From NCBI GenBank assembly GCA_963977415.1, contig CAXBOS010000014.1, positions 1 through 64,000 on the forward strand: a stretch of 64,000 bases of DNA. Reading direction: 5' to 3'. The position numbers and the translations under genes were made by a program. The DNA comes from Croceimicrobium sp963977415. GTDB taxonomy: Bacteria; Bacteroidota; Bacteroidia; Flavobacteriales; Schleiferiaceae. A model generated the notes under the pieces. The model had not been told where the DNA came from and made no database searches. It saw nothing but the letters and a program-made list of their open reading frames with translations. Shown here piece after piece: positions 43,393-52,275 of this stretch (positions are counted from its first letter, which is position 1; every line of letters starts with the position of its first letter).

Positions 43393-45306
43393 ATGGGAAA
43401 AATCATTGGCATTGATTTAGGAACTACCAATTCTTGCGTTGCCGTAATGGAAGGTAACGAAGCAGTAGTAATTCCTAATAGCGAAGGAAAAAGAACTACA
43501 CCATCTATGATTGCCTTCGTTGAAGGTGGTGAAAGAAAAGTGGGTGATCCAGCCAAGAGGCAAGCGATTACAAATCCGCATAAAACCATTTACTCTATAA
43601 AGCGCTTCATGGGCTCTACCTTTAGTGAAATGAGCAAAGAGGCAGGACGTGTACCTTATAACCTTGTAAAAGGTGATAATGATACCCCACGTGTTGACAT
43701 TGATGGCAGAATGTATACGCCACAAGAGCTTTCAGCAATGATTCTTCAAAAAATGAAGAAGACTGCCGAAGACTATTTAGGCGAAGAAGTTACTGAAGCT
43801 GTTATTACTGTTCCAGCATACTTTAACGACTCTCAGCGTCAAGCAACCAAAGAGGCAGGTGAAATTGCTGGTCTAATTGTAAAACGAATTATCAACGAAC
43901 CAACGGCAGCTTCTTTAGCTTACGGAATTGATAAAAAAGGCGGAGACAAAAAAGTAGCCGTTTTCGATTGCGGAGGTGGTACGCATGACGTGTCAGTTTT
44001 AGAACTGGGCGATGGTGTATTTGAAGTATTAGCTACCGATGGTGATACGCACTTAGGTGGTGATGACTTCGACCAAGAACTAATCGATTGGTTAGTGGCC
44101 GAATTTAAAGCCGAAGAAGACTTCGACCTTAGCAAAGATGCTATGGCATTGCAGCGCTTGAAAGAAGCTGCTGAAAAAGCTAAAATCGAGCTTTCATCAA
44201 GTAATGAAACCGAAATTAACTTACCTTATATTACCGCTACTGCTAGTGGCCCTAAGCACTTGGTTCGCAAATTATCGCGTTCTAAATTCGAGCAATTAGT
44301 GCACGATTTAGTAGACCGTACCATTGCCCCTTGTCGCAAAGCCCTTAAAAATTCTGATTTAGATGTTTCTGACATTGATGAAGTAATTTTAGTAGGTGGA
44401 TCTACTCGTATCCCTGCGGTACAAGAAGCGGTTAAAAAATTCTTCGGTAAAGAACCTTCAAAAGGTGTAAACCCCGACGAAGTTGTAGCATTAGGAGCTG
44501 CCATTCAAGGTGGTGTTTTATCTGGTGATGTGAAAGATGTACTCTTATTAGATGTAACTCCTTTATCATTAGGTATTGAAACGATGGGTGGCGTTATGAC
44601 CAAGCTTATTGAAGCAAATACCACTATTCCTACCAAAAAATCGGAAACCTTTTCTACCGCAAGCGATAACCAGCCAGCAGTAGATATCCACGTTTTACAA
44701 GGCGAGCGCCCAATGGCAAACGTTAATAAAACTATCGGACGTTTCCAATTAACAGATATTCCTCCTGCACCACGTGGCACACCTCAAATTGAAGTAAGCT
44801 TTGATATTGACGCCAATGGCATCTTAAAAGTTTCTGCAAAAGATAAAGCGACAGGCAAAGAGCAGAGTATTAAAATTGAGGCGAGCTCAGGTTTAAGCAA
44901 GGAAGAAATTGATCGCATGAAGCAAGAAGCGGAAGCTAATGCTGATTCGGATCAGAAATCCAAAGAGAAAGTCGAAAAACTTAACCAAGCGGACAGTATG
45001 GTATTCCAAACTGAAAAGCAGTTAAAAGAATTTGGCGATAAAATTTCAGATGATAAGAAAAAGCCTGTTGAAGAAGCCTTAGAGGAGCTTAAAAAAGTTC
45101 ATGCTGCGCAAGATATCGCTGGTATCGATGCAGCCATGGAAAAAATCAACGAAGCTTGGAAAAACGCATCTGAAGAAATGTACAAGGCACAGCAAGAAGG
45201 TGGTGCAGATGGCGCTGCCGATCCTGGCGCACAAGCTTCTAACGAAGGCGCAGGTGCAGATGATGTAACCGACGTTGAGTTTGAAGAAGTAGACGATAAG
45301 AAATAA
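43393..45306 (+). CDS. dnaK: Molecular chaperone DnaK (Hsp70)
   Basis: A 637-residue ATP-driven chaperone. The nucleotide-binding domain starts GIIGIDLGTTNSCVAVMEG; phosphate loops are VFDCGGGTHDVSV and ILVGGSTRIPAV. The linker/substrate-domain start is KDVLLLDVTPLSLGIETMGG, and the helical lid ends in a Gly/Ala-rich, acidic tail (DVTDVEFEEVDDKK) as in bacterial DnaK. CGGGTHD has His where most DnaK have Phe or Leu (GGGTFD). dnaJ and grpE are not adjacent. Terminators on both sides indicate a single-gene transcript. Confidence 0.98.
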   Translation: MGKIIGIDLGTTNSCVAVMEGNEAVVIPNSEGKRTTPSMIAFVEGGERKVGDPAKRQAITNPHKTIYSIKRFMGSTFSEMSKEAGRVPYNLVKGDNDTPRVDIDGRMYTPQELSAMILQKMKKTAEDYLGEEVTEAVITVPAYFNDSQRQATKEAGEIAGLIVKRIINEPTAASLAYGIDKKGGDKKVAVFDCGGGTHDVSVLELGDGVFEVLATDGDTHLGGDDFDQELIDWLVAEFKAEEDFDLSKDAMALQRLKEAAEKAKIELSSSNETEINLPYITATASGPKHLVRKLSRSKFEQLVHDLVDRTIAPCRKALKNSDLDVSDIDEVILVGGSTRIPAVQEAVKKFFGKEPSKGVNPDEVVALGAAIQGGVLSGDVKDVLLLDVTPLSLGIETMGGVMTKLIEANTTIPTKKSETFSTASDNQPAVDIHVLQGERPMANVNKTIGRFQLTDIPPAPRGTPQIEVSFDIDANGILKVSAKDKATGKEQSIKIEASSGLSKEEIDRMKQEAEANADSDQKSKEKVEKLNQADSMVFQTEKQLKEFGDKISDDKKKPVEEALEELKKVHAAQDIAGIDAAMEKINEAWKNASEEMYKAQQEGGADGAADPGAQASNEGAGADDVTDVEFEEVDDKK

Positions 45307-45322
45307 TAAATCGTAATAAATC

Positions 45323-45353
45323 AAGCCACCTCAAACAAGAGGTGGCTTTTTTT
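45323..45353 (+). terminator. Terminator after dnaK
   Basis: Inverted repeat AAGCCACCTC / GAGGTGGCTT with AAACAA loop and a seven-T run. It lies 17 bp after the dnaK stop and just before tpx. Confidence 0.93.
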
Positions 45354-45375
45354 GTTACTACTAAAACAATTAATC

Positions 45376-45879
45376 ATGGCAAAAATTACTCTCGGAGGAA
45401 ATCCGATTAATACCAAAGGTGACTTACCCGCAATTGGTACCGAAGCGCCTAACTTTAAACTGGTTGATGAAAGCCTTAAAGTGCAAGAGCTGAGCGACTA
45501 TAAAGGAAAAAAAATCGTTCTTAATATTTTCCCAAGTATTGATACAGGTGTATGTGCTAATTCTGTGCGCACTTTTAATAAAGAAGCAACAGATTTAGAA
45601 AATGTAAGCATCCTTAATATCAGTCGTGACCTACCCTTTGCCTTCAAACGCTTTTGCGCAGCAGAAGGAATTGAAAATGTAGTTAACCTATCGGAGTTCC
45701 GTGATACCAATTTTAGCGATGCCTATAATGTGATGATTACCGATGGTGGTTTTGCTGGCTTACTGTCGCGTGCCATTGTTATCGTTAACGAGGCAGGGCA
45801 GGTTATTTATACAGAACAAGTACCTGAAATTGGACAAGATCCTAATTTTGCAGCAGCGCTAGCAGCTCTAAAATCATAA
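45376..45879 (+). CDS. tpx: Thiol peroxidase (first of tandem pair)
   Basis: A 167-residue atypical 2-Cys peroxiredoxin reducing peroxides with thioredoxin. The peroxidatic C60 is in SIDTGVCANSVRTFN and the resolving C94 is in RFCAAEGI, as in E. coli Tpx. The upstream in-frame ATG at 45352 lies in the dnaK terminator, so the start is the ATG at 45376. It is followed 130 bp later by a close paralogue, with a weak hairpin between them. Confidence 0.95.
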   Translation: MAKITLGGNPINTKGDLPAIGTEAPNFKLVDESLKVQELSDYKGKKIVLNIFPSIDTGVCANSVRTFNKEATDLENVSILNISRDLPFAFKRFCAAEGIENVVNLSEFRDTNFSDAYNVMITDGGFAGLLSRAIVIVNEAGQVIYTEQVPEIGQDPNFAAALAALKS

Positions 45880-45896
45880 GTCTAGTTTTATATATT

Positions 45897-45932
45897 AAAG
45901 GCCGTCCCGATTTAGTAATTGCGGCGGCTTTT
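45897..45932 (+). terminator. Weak hairpin between the two tpx genes
   Basis: Arms AAAGGCCG and CGGCTTTT (one G-U pair) enclose a 20-nt loop and end in a short T run. It may attenuate or end the first tpx transcript. Weak. Confidence 0.4.
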
Positions 45933-46009
45933 ACTTTTAAATCAAAGTGGAAATTGAAGGCCTTAAATTTAGAAATGGCTTTCAAACCATTAAAGCACCT
46001 AATTATTTT

Positions 46010-46510
46010 ATGGCAACAATTACACTGGAAGGAGTTACAGCGCATACCTGCGGGCAACTGCCAAAACTAGGCAGCAAAGCGCCGAACTTTAGCTTAGTTG
46101 ATCAAGGCTTAAATAACCATAGTTTAAACAGCTATCTCGGTAAGAAGGTAGTACTTAATATATTCCCTAGCGTAGATACCGGAATCTGTGCCAATTCAGT
46201 GCGTACATTCAATCGCGAAGCGGCAGAGCTTGATAATGTTGTGGTTTTAAACATCAGTCGAGATCTACCTTTTTCTTTTAAGCGCTTTTGCATAGCCGAG
46301 GAAATAAAAAACGTTATTACCCTCTCTGAATTTCGCGATTCAAGTTTCAGTGACCGCTATAATGTACTAATTATGGATGGCGACTTTGAAGGACTTATGT
46401 CGAGGGCAGTCATTATTATAGACGAACAGGGAATGGTGATTTATAGTGAACAAGTACCCGAAATCGCGCAAGATCCGAATTTCGAAGCAGCCTTAGCGAT
46501 GCTCAAATAA
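46010..46510 (+). CDS. tpx: Thiol peroxidase (second of tandem pair)
   Basis: A 166-residue paralogue of the preceding Tpx, roughly two-thirds identical by eye. Both catalytic cysteines are conserved (C60 in SVDTGICANSVRTFN, C94 in RFCIAEEI), and there is an extra C14 (AHTCGQ). The usual AEG-I after the resolving cysteine reads AEE-I. The ATG at 46010 matches the start of the first copy; the upstream in-frame ATG at 45947 would add 21 unrelated residues. It converges on the thioredoxin gene. Confidence 0.94.
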   Translation: MATITLEGVTAHTCGQLPKLGSKAPNFSLVDQGLNNHSLNSYLGKKVVLNIFPSVDTGICANSVRTFNREAAELDNVVVLNISRDLPFSFKRFCIAEEIKNVITLSEFRDSSFSDRYNVLIMDGDFEGLMSRAVIIIDEQGMVIYSEQVPEIAQDPNFEAALAMLK

Positions 46511-46517
46511 TTTCAAT

Positions 46518-46550
46518 AAAAAAGGGGCTGTTTTTTCAAACATGCCCCCC
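46518..46550 (-). terminator. Terminator of the thioredoxin gene
   Basis: On the minus strand GGGGC-A-TGTTT / AAACA-GCCCC with a GAA-type loop is followed by TTTTTT. In the plus direction the T run is missing, so it mainly serves the minus-strand gene. Confidence 0.7.
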
Positions 46551-46575
46551 TTATCAGAAATCTGTCTTTAAAAGA

Positions 46576-46890
46576 TTATAACTTAGCCATAAGGCTTCTT
46601 AAATAATCTTCTTTGCTGCTAGCACTACCATCTAAGAATTCACCATTTTTAAAAACTGCTAAATAAGGTAAGTTGTCTACTTTACCTGCCTTGCGAGCCT
46701 CTGGAAATTTCTCGGCATCTACTTCTAAAAATACAATGCCAGCATTTTCTTCTTCGTTGCTTACTCTTTTATACTTCGGGGCAAATAGTTTGCAGTTTCC
46801 ACACCAGTCGGCGTAATATTTAACTACTACCTTTTCGCTGCTATTTAAGGTATCCTTAAACTCGCTATCGTTTACGTTTAGTACGGCCAT
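46576..46890 (-). CDS. Thioredoxin-family protein with WCGNC active site
   Basis: A 104-residue thioredoxin-fold protein. The active site is W29-C30-G31-N32-C33, where classical thioredoxin has WCGPC, and the cis-proline is P75 (NLPYLAVF). Pro to Asn in the CxxC usually shifts the redox potential upward. Being encoded against two tpx genes, it is a candidate reductant for them (inference). An upstream in-frame ATG at 46938 lies in the promoter, so the start is 46890. Confidence 0.92.
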   Translation of the reverse strand: MAVLNVNDSEFKDTLNSSEKVVVKYYADWCGNCKLFAPKYKRVSNEEENAGIVFLEVDAEKFPEARKAGKVDNLPYLAVFKNGEFLDGSASSKEDYLRSLMAKL

Positions 46891-46910
46891 TTTTATTTTT
46901 TTTAGTGTGA

Positions 46911-46939
46911 CAAAGGTAATATTTAAATTAACTATCAAA
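46911..46939 (-). promoter_or_regulatory. Full Bacteroidota promoter of the thioredoxin gene
   Basis: On the minus strand TTTG (-33) is followed after 17 bp by TACCTTTG (-7), both exact. The predicted leader is about 15 nt. This is the best complete housekeeping promoter I see in the window. Confidence 0.75.
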
Positions 46940-46968
46940 TAAATAATTCGATAGTAAAATACTATAAA

Positions 46969-47859
46969 TCATCGATAATGCTCACGATAAAGGTAGCGCA
47001 CAATACCATCGGCCAAACCTTTTTTGGGAACTATCATATTTGTGCTTTTGGCCCAAGCCATAGCCGAAGTGTAAATTCTTAAGGCGTGGGTAATTACATC
47101 CGTACGATCTGGATTCAAATCGTACACAATCATACGCTCGTCGTTTTCTAAAGCGAGTAAGTCTTCTCTTATTTTTTGCAGATCTGTTAGGGTTATGTAT
47201 TCCCCTTTCAACTTCTGGCTAAGCTTAAAAGTTCGGTTTATATTACCACCAGAGCCTACCATTAAAATATCTGACAAGCCAGAGGTATGCTCTTTAATCC
47301 ACTCTTCCATTTCTTGCCAGCGGCTCTTTTTTACCAAACCATTCAATAAACGAATTGTCCCTATTTTAAAGGACTTACTGGCCACAATAACCTTCTTATT
47401 AAAAAGGGTTAACTCGGTACTACCTCCCCCTACATCGATATACAAAAAGCTGCCCTCTGACTGTACTACTGAACCAAGCATATCGCTGCTAAAGATCATA
47501 CGGGCTTCTTCTTTACCGCTAATCAATTCGATATTGACACCTGTTTCCTGATAAATTTCTTCAACAACCTGCAGACCATTTTTCGATTCGCGTAAAGCGG
47601 AAGTGGCACAGGCGCGATACTTTTCAACGTTGTGCACCTCCATAATATTTCGATAGGCCAACATTCCGGCTAACAATCGTTTCCTGTTTCGAGCCGTGAT
47701 TTTACCTTCGCCAAAGGCATCTGGCCCCAGCCGGATAGGCAAACGTGTTAAAGACGACTTTTTAAATATTACCTGATTTTTCGTTTCGATTACGTTGGAT
47801 ACTAATAATCGCACTGAGTTAGAGCCTATATCAATACCTGCTAGCTTATGTATCTTCAC
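46969..47859 (-). CDS. Ppx/GppA-family phosphatase, short form
   Basis: A 296-residue ASKHA-fold enzyme that hydrolyses polyphosphate and/or pppGpp. The phosphate-binding segments are GIDIGSNSVRLLV (9-21) and YIDVGGGSTELTLF (about 138-151). It has only the catalytic core and lacks the C-terminal HD-like domain of E. coli Ppx (~510 residues), as is common in short bacterial forms. Its start overlaps the ppk1 stop by 1 nt, so synthesis and breakdown of polyphosphate are encoded together. Confidence 0.93.
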   Translation of the reverse strand: MKIHKLAGIDIGSNSVRLLVSNVIETKNQVIFKKSSLTRLPIRLGPDAFGEGKITARNRKRLLAGMLAYRNIMEVHNVEKYRACATSALRESKNGLQVVEEIYQETGVNIELISGKEEARMIFSSDMLGSVVQSEGSFLYIDVGGGSTELTLFNKKVIVASKSFKIGTIRLLNGLVKKSRWQEMEEWIKEHTSGLSDILMVGSGGNINRTFKLSQKLKGEYITLTDLQKIREDLLALENDERMIVYDLNPDRTDVITHALRIYTSAMAWAKSTNMIVPKKGLADGIVRYLYREHYR

Positions 47860-49913
47860 TACCCTGATTTTAGTTGCTTTTTCACATAGTCGTGCATGGC
47901 ATACTGCGAACGAATTTTCGGCCCTTTAATTTGTCGGTACTCGTTGTTGAGTTCTTCATTATGCCAGCGGGACTTCACATTATCTTTCCAAATTATATCA
48001 AAATGATCGCGCAATTGCCTTTTCACTTTATCATCGTAAATGGGAGTACAAACCTCAACACGAAAATCCAGGTTTCGTGTCATCCAATCGGCCGAACCCA
48101 AAAAGTAGCGTGGGTTACCACCATTGGTGAATATAAATAAGCGCGAGTGTTCTAAATAACGATCCAAAATGGAAATGGCCTCAATATTTTCGCTTACGCC
48201 TTTAATTCCCGGAATAAGCGAGCAAATACCGCGCACAATCAGCTTAATTTTAACGCCATAAGAACTGGCCTCATATAATTTCTCAATCAGTTTAACATCT
48301 GATATACTATTTAATTTCAGCTGAATACCAGCCGGGCGACCTTTCTTAGAATTATCAATTTCTTTATCAATTAAGGCGATAAAAGCCTTGCGGGTATGAT
48401 GAGGAGAAACGATGAGATGCTTATAGCGCATCACTTTATAATTATTCCTTAAAAAGTCGAAAAGCTTCACGGCATCTTTGGTGATATTGGGATTGGCGGT
48501 AAGTAAATGATAATCCGTATAAAAACGCGCCGTACTTTCATTAAAATTACCCGTACCAATAGAGGCATAATGGCGAATTCCATCTTCTTCTTCTCGGGTT
48601 ATCAAAATAATTTTACTGTGAACCTTAAGCCCCTGTACCCCAAAAATTACGTTTACGCCTTCGGTTTGTAATACTTCGGTCCAACCAATATTATTGGCTT
48701 CATCAAAGCGCGCTTGTAATTCAATTACCACGGTAACCTCTACCCCATTTTTGGCGGCATTAACCAAGGCGGAAATGATTCGCGACTCATCGGCTAAGCG
48801 ATAAAGCGTAATTTCTATACTCCTAACGCGCGGATCTAAGGCAGCTTCACGTAAAGTACGAATGATATAACTAAAGTTATGATAGGGTAAAAAGAGCAGG
48901 ACATCTCTGGTTTTAAGCACCTCTAAAATACTGCGATCGAGATCTAAGTCGGGATGATTATAAACGGGGAAGCGCTCAAACTCTAAATCGGGATTACCCA
49001 AATCGGGGAATTTTATCAGATCTTTTTTATTGTGATATCGCCCACCGGGAATAAGGCTATCGAAATTGTCGAGATCGATACGATTAATAAGAAAGTCTAA
49101 TACCTCTGGAGAGATTTCTTGATCGTAAACAAAACGTACCGGATCGCCGATGCGCCTTTTTTTTACGGATCGGGTCATTTTCTCTAAAAATCCCTTCGAT
49201 ACATCGTCGTCTAAATCTAACTCGGCGTCGCGAGTAATTTTAATGGTATGCGCCTCTATCTTTTCTATGTTAAAGATGAAAAGAATGTAATTGAGATTAT
49301 AGCGAATCAAGTCTTCTAGGTACATCAAGTACTGTTTGCCATAGCGCGGTAATTGTACAAAACGTCCTACCAAATCGCTGGGCACCTCGATTAAGGCAAT
49401 GCGCGGACTATCTGTTTCACCCTTAAGGTACATTCTAATAGCCAGATAAATACTTTTATCACGCAGTTCGGGAACAGGTACATTTGGGTCAATCATTAAA
49501 GTAAAGACTGTAGGACTTACTTTATTTACGAAGTAATTACGTACAAAATCCTGCTGCCCCGCCGTTAAATCCTTTTCGTTAACAAATTCTATATCGTGCT
49601 GAGAGAGTTCAGCCATTAACATATCATTGATCTCTTGACTGCGCGCTTGAAGGTCTTTTACCTTTTCGGAGATCTCTTGTAAAACATCGCCAGGCTCCCT
49701 TTGACCCAATCGCAATTGTTTTTTGCTGCTTATCTGCGCTAAGCGCTTCATGCTAGCATAACGCACTCGAAAGAATTCGTCCATATTACTGGAGTAAATT
49801 CCTAAAAAGCGCAAGCGTTCTATTATTGGGTTACTTTCATCGAGGGCTTCTTGCAAAACCCTTTCATTAAAGGCTAGCCACGAAATATCGCGGGCAATTA
49901 TATGCTGTTGCAT
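47859..49913 (-). CDS. ppk1: Polyphosphate kinase 1
   Basis: A 684-residue enzyme that polymerises ATP gamma-phosphate into polyphosphate. The phospholipase-D-like core holds the autophosphorylated histidine at about 432 (LKVHSKIILI) and a second histidine at about 589 (YLEHSRLFIF), matching H435 and H592 of E. coli Ppk. The N-terminal DISWLAFNERVLQEA is the family opening. A GTG at 49925 overlapping the sixA stop (GTGA) is an alternative start four codons earlier. Confidence 0.97.
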   Translation of the reverse strand: MQQHIIARDISWLAFNERVLQEALDESNPIIERLRFLGIYSSNMDEFFRVRYASMKRLAQISSKKQLRLGQREPGDVLQEISEKVKDLQARSQEINDMLMAELSQHDIEFVNEKDLTAGQQDFVRNYFVNKVSPTVFTLMIDPNVPVPELRDKSIYLAIRMYLKGETDSPRIALIEVPSDLVGRFVQLPRYGKQYLMYLEDLIRYNLNYILFIFNIEKIEAHTIKITRDAELDLDDDVSKGFLEKMTRSVKKRRIGDPVRFVYDQEISPEVLDFLINRIDLDNFDSLIPGGRYHNKKDLIKFPDLGNPDLEFERFPVYNHPDLDLDRSILEVLKTRDVLLFLPYHNFSYIIRTLREAALDPRVRSIEITLYRLADESRIISALVNAAKNGVEVTVVIELQARFDEANNIGWTEVLQTEGVNVIFGVQGLKVHSKIILITREEEDGIRHYASIGTGNFNESTARFYTDYHLLTANPNITKDAVKLFDFLRNNYKVMRYKHLIVSPHHTRKAFIALIDKEIDNSKKGRPAGIQLKLNSISDVKLIEKLYEASSYGVKIKLIVRGICSLIPGIKGVSENIEAISILDRYLEHSRLFIFTNGGNPRYFLGSADWMTRNLDFRVEVCTPIYDDKVKRQLRDHFDIIWKDNVKSRWHNEELNNEYRQIKGPKIRSQYAMHDYVKKQLKSG

Positions 49914-49921
49914 TGTGTTAA

Positions 49922-50419
49922 TCACTTCTTAATTCTGCGTTTAGGAAAGTCAAAAAATAGGAGTTCTGCCTCTGTTTCCAGATCGGCCCAATGCTCAACA
50001 TCAAAATTTAGGCAAGCCACACCAGTAGTAGGAACATTATCAATAATATGATCGATGCAATGGTTTACAAAAGTGGTGATAGTGGGATTATGACCAAATA
50101 GAAAGACCGAATTGTACTTATCCTTTAATTTGCGAATAGTCTTAAACAGGTCTTTCACCTCAGCTTCGTAAATGGCTTCTTTTAACTTGATTTCTCCGTA
50201 AGGGTAATGAAGGTTTTTCGCGAAAATTAAGGCCGTATGTAAAGCTCTAGTTGCGGGGCTAGAAACAATCAAATCAGGCGTAAAGCCCTGTTGTTCCATC
50301 CATTGTGAAGTATTGTGTGCATCACGAATTCCACTTCCCTTGAGGGGACGATCGAAATCATCTACTCCTTCTTCAGTCCAAGATGACTTGGCATGTCTAA
50401 TCAGATAAAGCTTTTTCAT
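49922..50419 (-). CDS. sixA: SixA-type phosphohistidine phosphatase
   Basis: A 165-residue histidine phosphatase superfamily member. The catalytic RHG-like motif is IRHAKSSW (His9) and the second histidine is in FLFGHNPTIT. SixA enzymes dephosphorylate phosphohistidine on HPt domains or the PTS protein NPr. Here its link with ppk1, whose intermediate is a phosphohistidine, is notable. A purine-rich AGGAGG lies 2 nt before the ATG, too close to be a normal ribosome-binding site. Confidence 0.92.
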   Translation of the reverse strand: MKKLYLIRHAKSSWTEEGVDDFDRPLKGSGIRDAHNTSQWMEQQGFTPDLIVSSPATRALHTALIFAKNLHYPYGEIKLKEAIYEAEVKDLFKTIRKLKDKYNSVFLFGHNPTITTFVNHCIDHIIDNVPTTGVACLNFDVEHWADLETEAELLFFDFPKRRIKK

Positions 50420-50524
50420 GGCCTCCTGTAAAATTTAGCGTGGAATTTAGCTAAAACAAAGGAGTTAAGGAAGCGTCGGCGCAATAATTAATCTAGATTT
50501 AATTTAAACGAAATAGGTCCTGGG

Positions 50525-51304
50525 TTACTCCTCCCTTTTCGCCGCTTGCCAAAAAGCCTCCAACTCATTTAAGCTATAATCAGCCAAGGCTTTGTCGGCT
50601 TTTTTCGCTTGTTCCTCCATAAATTGAAAGCGCCTAATAAATTTCTTATTCGTGCGCTCCAAGGCAGATTCAGGATCAATTTTAAGAAAGCGCCCTACAT
50701 TAATCATGGAAAACAAAAGATCGCCAAATTCATTTTCCATCTTTTTGGAATCCTTCAAGGCGATTTCGGCTTTCAGCTCCGCTAATTCCTCTTCCATTTT
50801 AGCTAAAACTTGGCTGCTCTCATCCCAATCGAAACCGGCACCGCGCGCTTTCTCCTGAATTCGGGTCGCTTTCACCATAGCGGGAAGGGACTTTGGGACC
50901 CCTTCTAGCACCGACTTTTTGCCTTCTTTTAATTTTAAGGATTCCCAGTTGGCCTTAACCGTTTCCTCATCTTCTGCCACGGTATCGCCGTAAATATGCG
51001 GGTGGCGATGGATTAGTTTTTCGGCAATCGATTCTAGCACATCCGCCATATCAAAAGCCTCTTTCTCCTCCCCTATTTTGGCATAAAAAACCATGTGAAG
51101 CAGAATATCGCCAATCTCATTTTTCACTTCAGGAAGATCTTGATCGAGAATGGCATCACCTAATTCGTAGGTTTCCTCTATGGTTAAAGGCCGCAGCGTT
51201 TCCATAGTTTGCTTTCTATCCCAAGGACAGCCGGCCCTCAAATCGTCCATTATATCTAATAAACGACCAAAGGCCTCCATCTTTTCCTGTCGCGTATGCG
51301 CCAT
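50525..51304 (-). CDS. mazG: Nucleoside triphosphate pyrophosphohydrolase MazG
   Basis: A 259-residue house-cleaning enzyme that cleaves (d)NTPs to the monophosphate and pyrophosphate. Two MazG helical domains are visible: the first with CPWDRKQTMETLRPLTIEET and EIGDILLHMVF, the second with EEELAELKAE and EFGDLLFSMIN (EExxE/ExxD metal sites). Length is standard. Its start overlaps the DUF5606 stop (TAATG). Confidence 0.96.
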   Translation of the reverse strand: MAHTRQEKMEAFGRLLDIMDDLRAGCPWDRKQTMETLRPLTIEETYELGDAILDQDLPEVKNEIGDILLHMVFYAKIGEEKEAFDMADVLESIAEKLIHRHPHIYGDTVAEDEETVKANWESLKLKEGKKSVLEGVPKSLPAMVKATRIQEKARGAGFDWDESSQVLAKMEEELAELKAEIALKDSKKMENEFGDLLFSMINVGRFLKIDPESALERTNKKFIRRFQFMEEQAKKADKALADYSLNELEAFWQAAKREE

Positions 51305-51741
51305 TATTCTCCTTCTTTAGCGCTTTCTTCCGCTTCCGCAGATGCGTCTTCTGTTTCTTGAATTAACATATCCTTAGCATGTAGCATATTATACCAAGAG
51401 AATAGTTTTTTCAAGTGACTGGGGTAAACACGCTCTTGATCGAAGTTTGGAAGGATTTCTTCCATATAAGCCTTCAATTCATCGTTGCTAGCTGTTTTAG
51501 CATCAATTGCTAATCCGCCTTCCGCCTTGTCGTATACTTTATCAAAAATCTCTGATAAAGGTACCTCCTCTTCGTAAGTATAAATAGCGATATCGCTCAA
51601 GGCACTAACCTCAGCTCTTTGCGATACAGGCATTCTTTTACCGTCTGTTAAAGACTCCACTAAAACACCTTGACGAGTAGCTTTAATTAATTTATAAAGA
51701 CCTGGCTTTCCGCCAATTGATAAGATTTCTTCTAATTTCAT
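51304..51741 (-). CDS. DUF5606 protein
   Basis: A 145-residue cytoplasmic protein of a Bacteroidota family without known function. The N-terminal EEILSIGGKPGLYKLI and VESLTDGKRMPVS form a small beta-barrel-like domain. A helical middle follows (LKAYMEEILPNFDQERVY), and the tail is acidic and Ala/Glu-rich. It is commonly found beside def and mazG, as here. Six bp from the TPR lipoprotein gene. Confidence 0.88.
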   Translation of the reverse strand: MKLEEILSIGGKPGLYKLIKATRQGVLVESLTDGKRMPVSQRAEVSALSDIAIYTYEEEVPLSEIFDKVYDKAEGGLAIDAKTASNDELKAYMEEILPNFDQERVYPSHLKKLFSWYNMLHAKDMLIQETEDASAEAEESAKEGE

Positions 51742-51747
51742 TCTTTT

Positions 51748-52275
51748 TTATTTTTCAGAGTTTTTTGCTTCTTCCTTCCATTTTTGCACCATTTGTATCT
51801 CTATTTCCACGGTGTTATCGAGTAAATCTAAAAGCTGTCGTGCATTATCGGCTAAAGCATTGCTAGGATAAGTATCAATAAATTTTTGATAGGTAGCGGC
51901 CGCAAGATCTTTAGAGCGCATTTCTTCGTAAAATAAGGCCAGGGCTAGCATAGACTCTGCTCCTTTCTGGTGATAGGCATAGTTTTGATAAACAGCTTTA
52001 TAGGCATCAATAGCTTCATTTTCTTTTCCATTGGTTGCCTTTAAAACTTCGGCCTTTTTAAAGAGATATACCGCAGCCATGCTATCTTTAGGATGCGCTG
52101 CTACAAAAACATCATACTCTTTAATCAGCGCATTACCAATTGTGGTGTCCATGCGTTCTTTAGAGCGTAATTCTGCTTCCAAAGCTTCAATGCGTTCACT
52201 GTTAACATTAGGCTCACTATTTTGAGCACAAGCCGAACTTAAAATTAACAAGCTTAGTAAAATTATAATTCTCAT
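51748..52275 (-). CDS. TPR-like lipoprotein
   Basis: A 175-residue lipid-anchored protein (lipobox LSSAC, Cys about 16). The mature part begins with a short coiled-coil-like segment (ERIEALEAELRSKER). It continues as tetratricopeptide-like helices with typical repeat endings (AIDAYKAVYQNY, AATYQKFIDTYPSN, ALADNARQLLDLL), similar to the BamD/CpoB type. Probably a periplasm-facing interaction protein; partner unknown. Its ATG overlaps the def stop (ATGA). Confidence 0.85.
   Translation of the reverse strand: MRIIILLSLLILSSACAQNSEPNVNSERIEALEAELRSKERMDTTIGNALIKEYDVFVAAHPKDSMAAVYLFKKAEVLKATNGKENEAIDAYKAVYQNYAYHQKGAESMLALALFYEEMRSKDLAAATYQKFIDTYPSNALADNARQLLDLLDNTVEIEIQMVQKWKEEAKNSEK

Noticed and set aside
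45947..46009. Upstream start for the second tpx
   Set aside because: The added 21 residues are unrelated to the first copy, and the ATG at 46010 aligns exactly with the first copy's start.
50410..50419. Shine-Dalgarno site before sixA
   Set aside because: AGGAGG is only 2 nt from the ATG, too close to act normally, and other genes in the window lack such sites.
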